Assembly (NCBI RefSeq): GCF_963678635.1
Contig: NC_087066.1
Coordinates: 45,681,225 to 45,745,224, forward strand
DNA from: Symsagittifera roscoffensis
Taxonomy: Eukaryota > Xenacoelomorpha > Acoela > Convolutidae
Direction: 5' to 3'
DNA length: 64,000 bases
Made by a program: the position numbers and the translations under genes. The notes beneath the pieces were generated by a model. It was given only the letters and a program-made list of their open reading frames with translations. It searched no databases and had not been told where the DNA came from. Of the stretch, positions 1-11,150 are shown piece after piece. The number at the start of each line of letters is the position of its first letter. The first letter of the stretch is position 1.

Positions 1-405
1 CTATGATTAGTGGTTTTTCATATATGGAAATTGTATGACTAGCATTTTTCCATAACCAAATATAATGATTTTTCACTTTTTATTTTTTGAAAACTTTTTG
101 GTTGTGTTCGTAACCGAACACAAGTGACAAAAACCTTGATTACCCAAATGTAGAGTAACCAAAAGTTTAACCGTCTCGCATTAATGCATTGCAAACGGCT
201 TGAAATATATTAATTATGTCTTTCACAAATAATGTAACAAAAGTACCAAACTTTTAAATCTTGGCAAAAATTTTCAATGATGATTATTTTTGAAGAGAAG
301 TTTTTTGCGTTTTTGAAAAAAGTTATTAGACAAAAAGGAAACAAAATCCAATATTAGTGTATCCAGGACTACGTTATAAACACAAAAAATTAAATTTTGC
401 ATGAA
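1..405 (+). repeat. Dispersed repeat R1, copy 1 (cut by window edge)
   Basis: This stretch matches 6178-6643 over its whole length with scattered substitutions and small indels. Shared blocks include the TATATGGAAATTGTATGACTAG module, GGTTGTGTTCGTAA and ATCCAGGACTACGTTATA. The left end may extend outside the window. No coding potential is seen. The two copies could be ends of a longer decayed element, but the DNA between them gives no proof. Confidence 0.75.
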
Positions 406-738
406 TCGCTTTTAACAATTTATTAGATTTTGAACATGTATTTGTGTTAGATGTAGGTTTTTCAGTCAATCATTACTCGATACGTCTTTTTGCTCAAAGC
501 TTTAATCTTTATGGTCTTTTTTCGAGTTATTCCTTCCTCTAGTCTTTTGGGGCGTTTGAGACATCATTTTTCTTTAACTAACTTTTTTTAGAGGGCACCA
601 AAAAATATTTCCCAGGAGTTCTGTTTTTTCTTTGACAGCAGTTGAAGTTTTGATCGTTTCAAGGAGTGTTTTAGTTTTTTTTTCCGTTTTTGTTATGCCT
701 TCGAAGTTTAACAATTTCCGGTTTATCGCCAATAATTT
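406..738. other. AT-rich spacer, nothing recognised
   Basis: The DNA is AT-rich with T runs. I see no ORF, RNA gene or repeat structure in it. Confidence 0.5.
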
Positions 739-1036
739 TGGAACTAGTTCTAAACTAGTATTTATAAACCAATTATACTATTGATAAAACAATCTCTATA
801 AAATACTACTAACTAACCAATCATATTCCATTACTAACATTGACACTTATTTGTAAAGTGCCGAAACTACTCGTAAATACCGGTATACTCTAGATCTATT
901 GAGACTAGGAGATATAAGAGTAGAATTAAGATTAGTATTAGACTAAGAAGTTGCACGAATCTATCCAGCCGAAAAAAAGATAGCGTGACGAACAGACGGT
1001 GTACTTTATCTGAAATTACTCTATGAGTACAGTACC
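739..1036 (+). mobile_element. Decayed solo LTR of the giant element's family
   Basis: It begins TGGAACTAGTTCTAAACTA, matching the start of the LTR at 12122, and continues in register through CACTTATTTGTAA, CTAGATCTATTGAG, AGACTAAGAAGTTGCACGAATC and GATAGCGTGACG to CTCTATGAGT. A block of roughly 90 bp present in the intact LTR (the part with AATAAA) is missing, and many substitutions are present. No internal element sequence flanks it, so it is a solo or truncated LTR and much older than the insertion at 12122. Confidence 0.85.
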
Positions 1037-1344
1037 TCTTACATAACTAAATTTTCTCTTATTTTTCGTGGGTTTGGACGAGATTTTGTCAATTAGTGTT
1101 TCCGGATGTTCTTAGGTTTTTTCTTTTCTGAAGATGATTTTCTATGTTGTCAGTATAATCCATGTTAGTTTCTTTGGAGGTTCGTGTTTGCAGCCCCAGG
1201 TTTATGGTTTTGACTTATGAATACTAAGTTTGCATATTTTCCTCTACTTTATGATAGGCTTTTCTCATTGCTCCATTGATTTTTCTTTAACTTCGTATGA
1301 CATCTGCGTTTCAAAAAAATAGCCAGTTGCTAAGCAAAGAGCAC

Positions 1345-1776
1345 ATAATGCTCCGACCAAAACTTCAGAAATAAAATTTGAAAACTTGAAATATTTTTCG
1401 ATTTTTCTTACTTGCTTCCAAAAAATCGCTAAAATATTTATAAAAAACTTTAGTCAAGTAAACCAAGTTTTTACCGCTCAGATTAAGCAATTGTAAGCGT
1501 TTAAGCTATCATTTGAACTGTTGTAACCCTGTTCGCTTGACTCGAAATTAGACAAAAAATCAGAAACTTCAAACCGGCTTTTCTCGACAGTGGAAAAGTG
1601 TTTTGAAAATTTTTTATTTACGTTAGAAATAAGACTAGAAAGGCTTTAAAAAGATAAATCCCTCAACTCTCTCCGATGATTATTTGTGGCAGCTGATTTT
1701 GCGTGAAAAAGAAAAAAAAAGAAAAAACTAAAACACCCAAATAAAATTACTCCACATTTTTAAAACGGTCGGAACA
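1345..1776 (+). mobile_element. GTTCCGAC-family short inverted-repeat element, copy A
   Basis: It opens with GCACATAATGCTCCGACC and closes with GGTCGGAAC, which are inverted relative to each other. Internally it shares CGAAATTAGACAAAAA, TTTCTCGACA and TCCGATGATTATTTGTG with copies near 3.0, 7.4, 42.8 and 57.1 kb. It has no coding capacity, as expected for a non-autonomous DNA element (MITE-like). The transposase family is unknown. Confidence 0.7.
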
Positions 1777-2999
1777 AAAACTCAACGCTGGACAGCGTTT
1801 GTTGAATTTGAATTCCATCATTGCCGAGATTGCAAATATGTAACCATTGATCAATCAATAAGTTTTCAAGCACTGTTTCATCAGTAGTTCGTAGGTTTTT
1901 TATCTACGAAACGGCTTGAAATCAGCTGTTTGTTGATCTCAAATTGATGAACGCGATTGAAATCTGTGATTTAATGGACTTCAGTGGTTTGTCTCACTAT
2001 GTCACCTTTCTTACAATGTCAAACTATGGCATCTGTTTAGTAAAATATTCTACCAATAATTCGCTATGTCTCATTGAAGCGCCGCGGGCACAGGCCGAAT
2101 AGTAAAATCGGGAACTGCCATCCAAACAGTTTGGATATTGGTTGCTGAAATAACTCATCTGCATGACATTTTTGTACAGTTTTTCATGTGTTCATTCATG
2201 ACTATTTCATCCATTTTTTTGAATTTACTGAGTATTTAATGGGTTGAGACAGGGGGATTGAATAAGTTCCGAAGTTAATGAATAAATTGTGAATTTATCT
2301 TGAATAGTTTTTCACTTCCAACAAACGGCTGGTGCAGCCAATGGATGCAACTCTCAAAGAATGATCCGTTACAAACATAAATTGGTATCACAATTTATTC
2401 TAATTGTTATTAAGCTTGAAAAGCTTGTAAAGTCTCCATTTTTTGCACACCTATTCAGTTCTGGCTTCAAGTTTCTTCAGTTCTGGTTTGTTAACTCATT
2501 GAATTAATTATATTGGGCCCAAACGTGAAACAAAGTTACCGCCATTTGTTCGCGGCATTTGCTTAAATGATAAAATAGTCGAAATTGTCTGAAAAACGAT
2601 CCACATCAAAATGTTTGAACAAACATTAGGTTAGTTACCCTATGATGCCAAAGAATTTCGCATTCAGAATATGGTTACAACAATTATATGGGCAAGTTCT
2701 AACAGAAACTAGGACACTCTGCTAACAAAACATTGATAGCCCGTTGTACCATAGGAATATTAAAAAAAAACAAAGAAAAAAAACTTTTCTTTATTTTCAG
2801 ATTATATCTTATTTCCTCTTGGTGTGAAAAGAAGATCTGCAGGAAAGCCTAAAGTTTAGACATGTTTGATATAGCGCAAAATTTAGGTATATTCCACAAC
2901 ATTTTTCCTCAAAAAATGAGAAAATAAATGAAATGAACGAAAGAGTTCCTTAAATTTGTCATTCAAAAGAAGGCGCTAAAAAATTTTCGAAATTGGTTT
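1777..2999. other. AT-rich DNA, nothing recognised
   Basis: No ORF, RNA gene or clear repeat is visible. Base composition resembles the surrounding intergenic DNA. Confidence 0.5.
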
Positions 3000-3326
3000 G
3001 TTTTTGAGTAAAACTAAAAATTTGCGGCTTATTTTGTGTTATAACAGAGCAATTATTTTGAGCCTGCCCGCTCATTTCACTCGCTTGATGTTAGATAAAA
3101 ACCAAAAAATTCAAACCAAGTTTTCTCGACGCTGAGAGTATTTTCTCAAATCTTTTGTTTATAAGGTAGTTTAAATCACCTCTGAGAGTGTTTTGAAACA
3201 ATTCGTCTCTCAAGCAGATCCGATTATTGTTTAAAATACCTAGATTTGCTTGCAGAACAACAGACAAGATCTAAGCCACTCCCGCAGCCAATTGTTCCCC
3301 ATATTCAAGGGTCGGAACAATGATCA
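3000..3326 (+). mobile_element. GTTCCGAC-family element, copy B (5' part not recognisable)
   Basis: The segment contains the family blocks GCGGCTTATTTTGTGTTATAA, CCGCTCATTTCACTCGCTTGA and TTTTCTCGACGCTGAGA, and ends in AGGGTCGGAACAATG, the 3' inverted terminus. The 5' terminus could not be found, so this copy is truncated or strongly diverged. Confidence 0.55.
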
Positions 3327-4289
3327 CTCTACCGTCAAAAATAATGAAAAAGCGAAATATTCTGTCTTTTTCTGTAAATTACAGTAAAATATAAATTTTC
3401 TCATTTTGCAATTTTTGGCTTCGACACAAAAGCATTTTTTTATAAATTCTCTGCACGCTCGCTTTACTCTCTCGAAATTGCACTGAAAGCAAAAAAGACG
3501 CCAGAGAAAACTTCTTGAAATTTTTGTTAATGCCGTTCAAATCTTGACTGTAGGATCTTTATAATGACAGACCACTCGTTTCATTCGGACATTTATTTGC
3601 GTAAACTGATCTGGTTGGAATGAAAATTTAATTTCGCAATTTTGAATTTCCTTTTTTCATTCTAATATTTGAAAAGAACTCAAAAATTCAAAAAAGTCGA
3701 TAAAAATTGCATAATAAAATTGATTCATGTAAATTACGTTCACAAGTTAGCCGAGTATACTGCAATTTTTAAATAACTCTTGCTTGTCACTTAGTGAAAC
3801 ACAGCTTATTTAACCCACAGTGGCGAGTCCTGCAGCTTTTATTCGTCCGGATATCTATCTCCATATGTGCTTAACACTATGTACAAACACGCATGATACA
3901 TCCTATACTATTGAAGTACATATTTCTGTTTAGCCTTGACGGTTCTTGATATGTGACCTCGTATCACCAGTTCAAGTCTGAACAATCAGATTTCTGGCGT
4001 TAACCATTTGTCAACGATTTATGCTTATCAAGCAGTAATAGACCTCCTTGTTCAAGATACCTTGTTTTATCTATCCAAATGAGGATAGTTAGCTAACTGG
4101 TAGACCACCCCAATAAACAGATGGTCAATTTTATTCCGGTACTATTTGGCTCAGTAAGCCAGCGATCAGAAGAATTCACTGTATATAATCGCCAATAAAA
4201 ACAACGAGTCGAACACAATGCGGAGGATTAGGCCAACAGCAGCTCCAGCATAAGCAGAACCCACGTATGAAAAGGAAGTCCAAGGCAAA
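3327..4289. other. Intergenic DNA, possibly the decayed 5' end of a retroelement
   Basis: No gene is seen. Base composition becomes less AT-rich from about 3,900 onward, leading into the gag-like relic. This could be remains of an LTR and leader, but no paired LTR was found in the window. Confidence 0.3.
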
Positions 4290-4920
4290 ACAGATGGACA
4301 ACGGACAAAAACTGGACCGAGAATACAGGAACCAAGAAAAAAGGATTCGCTACAAAAACGAGGTTACCAGAGCAACTTCGAAAGGTGTCATATGCGGATC
4401 GATTTCATGGGATGAATTGTATGCTTAGTTATGAAAATATTTGCTCACTTATGCTTGAGACAATTACGGCAGAGAACACATAACATAGATATCACCACCA
4501 TATCCACAAGGAACTTGTGGGACAAATTATATGCCCTTTTTTATCACGGAGAAGATAGTGGCCTTCAAAAGATACAATTTCATCTGTCAAGCACAGAAAA
4601 AAAAGACGCTTGAACAGTTCCACGCAGAATTGGTAGGCTTAGTCTCAAGAGCAGCTGATAAACGAGAAAAGATCAGAAAAGCTCCTGGAGGAGACGAGTG
4701 CTCCTAAAGAAGCATACAACTACGCCATATGGCGAGAAAAGGGAATCGAACACAATCGAACAATCAAACCACATAGTCAAGGACACACGAGCGTATTAGG
4801 AAACCCGTTCATTATAAAGCAAGAACCAATGAATTTCGTAAGCCAGAACAAAAAATACCCCCGATCGGAAGAGGTAAACCCTCGTTCGGAAAAAATTTAA
4901 TACAAAAATCGATCTCAAGC
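4290..4920 (+). pseudogene. Broken retrotransposon gag fragment
   Basis: Around 4545-4705 one frame reads a helix-rich, basic stretch containing RYNFICQAQ and LEQFHAELVGLVSRA, then stops at a TAA near 4704. This has the layout of the C-terminal half of a Ty3/Gypsy Gag capsid region. Neighbouring frames carry further coding-like pieces (for example from 4431), so several frameshifts have accumulated. Composition is richer in G and C than the surroundings. No protease or RT follows. It is not closely similar to either gag in the two larger elements of this window. Confidence 0.45.
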
Positions 4921-5865
4921 AAACCGATCTCAAGAAGTTTATGGGCAGAATAGGGTGGGGTTCAAGTCTTTTTTCATCAATCTTAGGCCAAAAAAAATCA
5001 ATTAGCTCAAAAATGATTTTTTGTGGGGGCTTTAAAATTACCGATGGGAAGTAGATTTTTGATTCAGCCAAAAATAACGTTTCTATCGCCGACAGTATTT
5101 CAAGACGAGTATTTTCCGGTAAAGCACGCCTTTAAGAAAATAGCCGAAGCTTTTGAGCCGAATGGTTCGGTTGTTCGAGATGCATATTCTTTTTCATGCT
5201 CTTCGATTGAGGGTAAATTGGAGTTGTCATATGAGTGTTTAGAAAATTTCCTTGAAAACATGCTTTTTGTCGGTTTAGTCATTCTGGTTTTATTTGAAGC
5301 TTTTGTGGGCCCCTATCTTATCTCTTTTGTGCTTTTTTCCATCACCTCTCTAATTTGAGTAATGTAATGAAACTTTGCCTGATGTTTGACGTTAATCACT
5401 TGCTCTTCATACTTTATATCGAAAATCAGACCATTCACGATAAGAGCATGTATGAGTGTGTGCGTGCGTGGGGGGGGGGGGGCGTGGGGTTGGGTGGAAA
5501 ATAGCCTTATTTTATTTCATGCAGGGACCCATCTACCATACATGTACTATAACTGAGAGAAGTGAAAGGAAAGCCCATTCTAAAAAACCTGGACGCCATC
5601 GGACACAGGAGGAGATTAATTCAAGGTCCCATTGGGTTCGCTTGTTGTCTGCCATTGTGCAGTTGGATAATCTCTAATCATATAATCTCTAATCTATAAT
5701 CATAAATTTGTAGACTATCAAAAAAATTAGCAATTGCAGAACCGATCTGTTGTCATGATTTGTTTTCATCATGAGTCATCAATTTTGGAAGTCCTCCATT
5801 CCAGAAGGACTGAATACTCAACGTTACGAGGCCAAACTGTGTATTTTGTGAATTGTAAGCGAATT
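4921..5865. other. Spacer with a 13-G homopolymer run
   Basis: The run of 13 G at 5470-5482 sits in a GTGTGTGCGTGCGTG context. An ORF of 111 codons at 5023-5358 and an overlapping minus ORF are both open, but neither shows a recognisable domain, so I do not call a gene. Confidence 0.4.
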
Positions 5866-6025
5866 CAGCAAAAAGGACGCTCTCTTTGTTCTTCTTTTGT
5901 TTTTTCGTTTTCTACCGTTTCGACAAAATTTTAACATGCTTAAAGACTTGTCTCTGGATTCTAGAGATCTACACACACACTAAATTGCGAGCCTATCGAG
6001 CCCACAGTTTGCCCATGTAAAGCAA
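5866..6025 (+). repeat. Dispersed repeat R3, copy 1
   Basis: About 160 bp here match 58780-58950. Shared blocks include TCTTTGTTCTTCTTTTGTT, AAAGACTTGTCTCTGGATTC and ACACACACTAAATTG, followed by CACAGTTT. Identity looks like roughly 75-80 percent by eye. The repeat type is unknown. Confidence 0.65.
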
Positions 6026-6177
6026 AATTGTACTGCCCAATCAGAATTCTGTAAAAAAAAAAGGTCGAAACCCGGGATGACCACAAATACTAGTCATACA
6101 ATTTCCATATATGGAAAAATGCTAGTCATAACACTTTCCATACAGTTCCATACGTACAGAAAATTGCATGGAAGGTC

Positions 6178-6643
6178 TATGATTAGTATTTTTTCATATA
6201 TGGAAATTGTATGACTAGCTTTTTTCCATAAACCAAAAATATTGATTTTTTACATTTTAATTTCTCAAAATTTTTTGGTTGTGTTCGTAATCGAACACAA
6301 ATGACATAAACCTTGATTACTCAAACGTAGTAACCAACGGTTTGGCTGTCTCGCATTAAAAATGCATTGGAAACAGCATGATATGTGTTACTTCTGTCTC
6401 AGACAAATAATATAACGAAAGTAATGAACTTTTAAATTTTTGCAATAATTTTCGAAGATGATTATTTCTAAAATTTGAATTTTTTAATTACCAGACATTG
6501 ATCAAGACATACAAAAACATGTCATACAAAAGAAAGAGGAGTTTTAAGCGTTTTTGAAAAAAATTATGAGAAGAAAAGGAAAAAAAATCCAATATTAGTA
6601 TATCCAGGACTACGTTATACACAAAAAAAATTAAATTTTGCAT
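6178..6643 (+). repeat. Dispersed repeat R1, copy 2
   Basis: This is the second copy of the repeat at 1-405, in the same orientation. It has an extra block of about 45 bp (around 6465-6540) relative to copy 1, and several indels. Both copies end in the same AAATTTTGCATG block. Confidence 0.75.
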
Positions 6644-6758
6644 GCTAAATTTTTTTTCAAAAACTGTTTGTTTGAATACGAAAATCAATTTGCGGTTGAA
6701 AAAAAACCACAAAAAAATTTTGGAGGCAATTTCAAAAATACTTGCCATCAAAAAAATG

Positions 6759-6798
6759 CTAGTCATACAATTTCCATATATGGAAATTGTATGACTAG
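6759..6798. repeat. Perfect 40-bp palindrome
   Basis: The 20 bases from 6759 (starting CTAGTCATAC) are exactly reverse-complementary to the 20 bases ending at 6798, with the centre at CCATA/TATGG and no spacer. It is the fully symmetric form of the module scattered through 6094-7160. Confidence 0.95.
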
Positions 6799-7369
6799 TG
6801 TTTTTTTCAGAAAACAAAAATAAAAAAAAATCCAAATTTTTCGTTCGCAGCAGCCCAAAAAACGCTTAAATGTTTTGCCAACAGTTGCATTGATTGTTCA
6901 AAGTTTTTTTTTTACAAAAAAATTTTTTTTACTAAATTCTAATTATACATTTTCCATATACGGAAATTGTATGGTTAGCATTTTTTTTTCATACCATTTT
7001 TTCCCTTTTTTTATGAAGAATTACCAATTTCGATACCAAAACAACTATAAAAAACCTTTGAAGTTCGATTAAACTCATTTTGCAAAAATGTATGAAATTT
7101 GTATGACTAGCATTTTTCCATAGACTAAGTCCATGATTAGCATTTTTGGTCTATGGAAGTCAACCCGGGAATGGAATAAGCGTGAAAAGGTTTGGAAGGT
7201 TCGAAAGACATCGATACGTTGAAAGTTTTGTGCTTTTGGTGCTTTCAATGAACTTAAAAATGTGCCTTTATTTTGAAATGAGTTTGATTTTGCTATAATA
7301 CAAGAAAATTTCTGATCTTTTTTCAGCCATCAGCAAGAAAACCAAGGATAGCCGGTTATTGTGAAAGTA

Positions 7370-7835
7370 GTACAGAATGTTCCAACCATAGTCTTGAAAA
7401 ATACAAAAAAAAATGTTTCAAATTATTGCCATTTTATCTAATTTTTAAGCGAAAGAAAAATCGTAAGCAATTTCGACTTTCATAGTAAAATAGGCCCATT
7501 GGAAAACAGTTTTTGTAGAAAAATGACTCAAAAAACAAAAAAAAGTTTAAAAAAATTAAAACATTTTCAAAATTTTTTCAAAATTTTCTGCAGAAAATCA
7601 TTTTTTATTCTCAAGTTGGCAATAAATACTCCAAAACTAACTTAGCTTGAGTATAATTAAGTTTAGTTCACGGCATAAATAAGCTTTTGTAAGCCTGCTT
7701 CGCCTCAGCTTATTAACTTGAAATTAGACAAAAAGCCAAAAGTTCAAATTGGTTTTTCTCGACACTGAGAAAAAAATTTCAATTTTTTCTCTTCAAATTA
7801 TATCTTGACCCATTCCGATGATTATTTGTGCTACC
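7370..7835 (+). mobile_element. GTTCCGAC-family element, copy C (3' end lost)
   Basis: It starts AGTACAGAATGTTCCAACCATAG and carries the internal blocks CATAAATAAGC, GAAATTAGACAAAAA, TTTTCTCGACACTGAG and TCCGATGATTATTTGTG. The closing GGTCGGAAC terminus is absent, so the 3' end is deleted or mutated beyond recognition. Confidence 0.6.
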
Positions 7836-8149
7836 TGATTTTACGGGAAAAACAAAAACTTAATCATAAAAATAAAACGCTCTTCTTCAGCCAGCTTCAA
7901 GGCATCTCTAAGTATTATCTTGATCATTGGAAATTTCCACATAACACAGAGCATGAAATTGTATTTCTGTTAAAACAACATCTAAAGTTAAATTTCACTT
8001 ATTTTTTGAAATACTAGTAGAAGCATAAGACCTAGCTAAGCTACTGCATATTAAGTAATTAACAGTGCTGTGTTGTTGATTTTGAAATTCTGAAACTTTT
8101 TGAAGAAAAAAATATTAAACATTTTTTGGATCTCTTTAATAATTCTTTT

Positions 8150-8770
8150 TTCCCCTACGGTGTCTCGTAACAAACTGCCTCCCCAATATAAATAATTCAA
8201 CGTTTAAGCATATGTGAGTTTTGTACCTAGTGAAGAATCTTCCCTTTTGCAAAAGGTGGAAATATATAAAGAGATCAAGTTTCTGTAGTCTCTGAAAATA
8301 TTTTCCTTTTTGCAGCTTGATTGAAATTTCGAAATGAGTTTTTGATTTTTTAAAAAGTTTTTGAAAAAAAAACGCTTGCCAAGATAGCAAATTTTTTCCC
8401 TTTGATTCTGTAAAATTGGCCAAAGGTTTCAACGATTGTCGGACTTGGCTTTAATTTAACGCCCCAGCCAGGCAACCTTTGAAACCTTAAGGAAATCTTA
8501 CAGAATCATAGAAAAAAAACGTTTGCTATCTTGGCAAATAATTTTTCAAACAAATTTAGAAAATATCAAACATTTTTCAAAGAATCTGAAAAATGAAAAT
8601 GTTTCATAGACTGAAAAAACTGGATCTCTTCAACTATTCCTCCTTGCAAATGGGGGAGATTCAGTACAACGTACAAAACATGTCCTAGATTCGTTACTAG
8701 GCTGAGAAATGCAATGCCCATATTTGAAACTAATCGGAATTTTAAATTGCAGAATATCAAACTTACGCTG
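8150..8770. repeat. Large imperfect inverted repeat (fold-back element)
   Basis: The sequence at 8370-8432 is reverse-complementary to 8478-8541; both contain the TTGCTATCTTGGCAA and GATTCTGTAA signals on opposite strands. The pairing continues outward: the AAGAGATCAAG region near 8270 pairs with 8620-8640, and GTTTTGTAC near 8218 pairs with 8675. Each arm is about 280 bp with a loop of about 45 bp. Arms are roughly 75-80 percent complementary by eye. This fits an old fold-back or hairpin DNA element. ORFs called across it are artefacts of the arms. Confidence 0.7.
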
Positions 8771-9258
8771 ACTTCTGAAAATAAGCTTCTTTTCCGCTTC
8801 TGTTGATTTCATCAACAGGTAAACTTTCCAGTCCTGTAAAACCCTAAATTTATCAAATTGAATATGAGGAACTTGGACAACGCGGATAATACAGAAGATC
8901 AGAATTTGGTTTAGAAAAAACTGCATTTTATTTGCTTGTAGATAGGGGCAGTAATCAAATCATACGGCCAATTTTTTCATCAATTAAATCCTAAAAAAGG
9001 AAAACTCCTTTGATTTTACAGAGTTCATTAAGGAATAAAAAAGCATTTGCATTGCTACGGATGGAATAAACCTATAACTTGAACTTTTTTCTTAATTTTT
9101 TGTCCAAGTCCGTTTCTGGGCTTTAAAAAACACTCGAGGAAGAATTCGAGACGAAGTTTTATCAGACTTTTGCAAAAAGAACTCTATTATGTTACAACAC
9201 TTTATCAGCTATGAGCTTTCTTCCTGGTAGTCGAAATTGGATGGAATAAATGACCCTA
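8771..9258. other. Intergenic DNA, nothing recognised
   Basis: AT-rich DNA without a supported ORF. The block TCGAGGAAGAATTCGAGAC near 9133 resembles one near 9610, so a short repeat straddles this boundary. Confidence 0.4.
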
Positions 9259-9694
9259 CCCGCACTGACAAAAAAGGATTGAGATTGGTCTTAGCATGAA
9301 AAATACATGCAAATTGAATTGAGATCGATTTAAGTTTTAAAGAAGCATGTGGATTAAACAACTTCAGATCGATTTGGATCAATTTTAAATTGATTCAAAT
9401 TGATATCCAAACTATGCTAAAAATATCAATCCCAATCGATTTTAAATTGATTAAAACTGATCTTAAATATGACCACAACAAAATGGATCCAAATTGATTT
9501 TAACCGACTTTTTTAAATTTTTTTTTCAAAATTTCGAGTGACGCAACAAATAGAAAGTTTTGTTAAGTGTCGTTACAAACACCAATTTTGACTAAACTGC
9601 TTTTTAAATATTCGAGCAAGAATTCGAGACCAAATGGCTTTAATTGCCGTAAAATCATCAACGACGGCAGGTTTTGGAATTTTTGAAAAAAAAG

Positions 9695-9810
9695 CGCTTT
9701 TGCGGCGTGCGCTCCCTTCAGTGTTTTTTGGCCGATAGAAATACTTTAGGGTTGAGTGGCCTAAAATGGATAAGAACAATACCAAAAAGGAGATCCTTTG
9801 GTTGGTGAGA
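9695..9810. repeat. Dispersed repeat R4, copy 1
   Basis: GGCGTGCGCTCCC, then a diverged spacer, then CCAAAAAGGAGATCCTTTGG. The same order (GGCGCGCGTTCCC ... AAAGGGGAGACCCTTTGG) occurs at 36300-36405, and a weaker third copy lies near 45238. Confidence 0.5.
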
Positions 9811-10297
9811 GGGTTCGTTTCCTGAGAGAGAGGAAAACGTTTGCTGCCCCACCCTACATCCTCCCCAATAAGTGAAACTAGTAAAATGGTGAGGGGATTA
9901 AGTACATCAGGAAAAACGTAAAAGAGTCTCCATCAAATTTCGCCCCTGATCTTTAGCAAATTTCTAGCACCTCAGCTACCTTTAACCTTTTTTGCAATAT
10001 TTAGTTCAGATAATTTGAGTGAGATTTTAGGCAACAAATGAAGGTCGGGGCAAGACAAAAAGTCATAATAGACAGAAAAATGAAGAAAAACAATCTTAAC
10101 AATCTAAAAACAATTTTGAGTTCAAAATATGTTTTTTGATTTGTTACAGACGTTTTGTTCAGATCTGAGTTACAATGACGTTTTTCTTTGATTACATTGA
10201 AATTTTTTTGAGCTCAAAATTTGGTTTGACATTTTTCTTGATTTGTATTATATTTTTAATGGCCAAAATCTGATTCACAATAATTGATATTTTTTTA

Positions 10298-10900
10298 TTT
10301 GATTTCCATATTTCGAACTCAAATAAGATTTAATTTGACCCTTTTCTTGATATGTTACATAGGTTTTTACGCAGAATCTGATTTACAATGATTACTTTCT
10401 ATGATTTTTTTGCATTTTTCTAGCTCACAATCCTATTTATATTAACAATTTTCTTGATTTTCTACATACGTTTTTGCGTAATATTTGATTTACTTTGATA
10501 TTTTTTCTAATTTGATTTCCATATTTGAGAGCTCAAAATTAGATTTAATTTGACCCTTTTCTTGATATGTTACATAGTTTTTTACGCAGAATCTGATTTA
10601 CAATGATTACTTTCTATGATTTTATTGCATTTTTCTAGCTCACAATCCTATTTATATTAACAATTTTCTTGATTTTCTACATAAGTTTTTGCCCAATATC
10701 TGATTTACTTTGATAGTTTTTCTAATTTGATTTCCATATTTTAGAGCTCAAAATTAGATTTAATTTGACCGTTTTCTTGTTTTTGCACAGAATCTGATTT
10801 ACAATGATGACTTTCTATGATTTCATTGAATATTTTTGAGCTCAAAATCTGATTTATGTGGATCATTTTCTTGAATTCAATAATATCTGGCAAGTGTGTT
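10298..10900 (+). repeat. Tandem array of about 215-bp units
   Basis: The marker TTTGATTTCCATATTT starts near 10298, 10511 and 10728, giving a period of about 213-217 bp and nearly three units. Between markers the units share CTGATTTACAATGATTACTT, CTAGCTCACAATCC and TTGATTTTCTACATA. Each unit is itself built of shorter, diverged blocks around GAGCTCAAAAT. Similar but older blocks extend back to about 10080. Confidence 0.85.
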
Positions 10901-11150
10901 TTTTTTACAAAATCAAGAATTAATTTTTTTAACTTTTTTAAATAGATGTTATTTTGCCATTTTAAAAAAAATCAATTTTACTGAGTCAAAAAATCCATTC
11001 AAACTGATTTAAATCAATTTTTTAGACACTTTAAAAAATTGATCCAAAGTTTTCAAGAAAGATTAATTTAAATAGATTTGAAATACATATAACTTCATAA
11101 AATGCACATTGTTAATCGATTTGTATCCGACACCTTCTTTGTCAGTACGG

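Larger units (their letters stand above)
6094..7160. repeat. Cluster of ATATGGAAATTGTATGACTAG palindromic modules
   Basis: The module built on CCATATATGG plus CTAGTCATACAATTT recurs near 6094, 6197, 6759, 6945 and 7091, in both orientations, usually next to GCATTTTTCCATA. It also occurs at 19-60 inside repeat R1. The pattern suggests nested or tandem insertion of one short inverted-repeat element that uses its own copies as targets. Confidence 0.7.
9259..11150. mobile_element. 1.9-kb non-autonomous element with terminal inverted repeats
   Basis: The left end reads CCGCACTGACAAAAAAGG. The right end, on the other strand, reads CCGTACTGACAAAGAAGG, so about 16 of 18 terminal bases match in inverted orientation. 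Both ends are flanked by CTA, a possible 3-bp target duplication. The interior is very AT-rich, full of GATCGATTT/AATTGATT near both ends, and carries the tandem array at 10298-10900 but no transposase. The superfamily is not identifiable from these ends alone. Confidence 0.6.

Noticed and set aside
5023..5358. 111-codon plus ORF with a hydrophobic end
   Set aside because: A minus frame is equally open across it, no domain is recognised, and no gene signals surround it.
10298..10900. CRISPR array
   Set aside because: The repeats are long, diverged and contiguous without unique spacers, in eukaryotic DNA.
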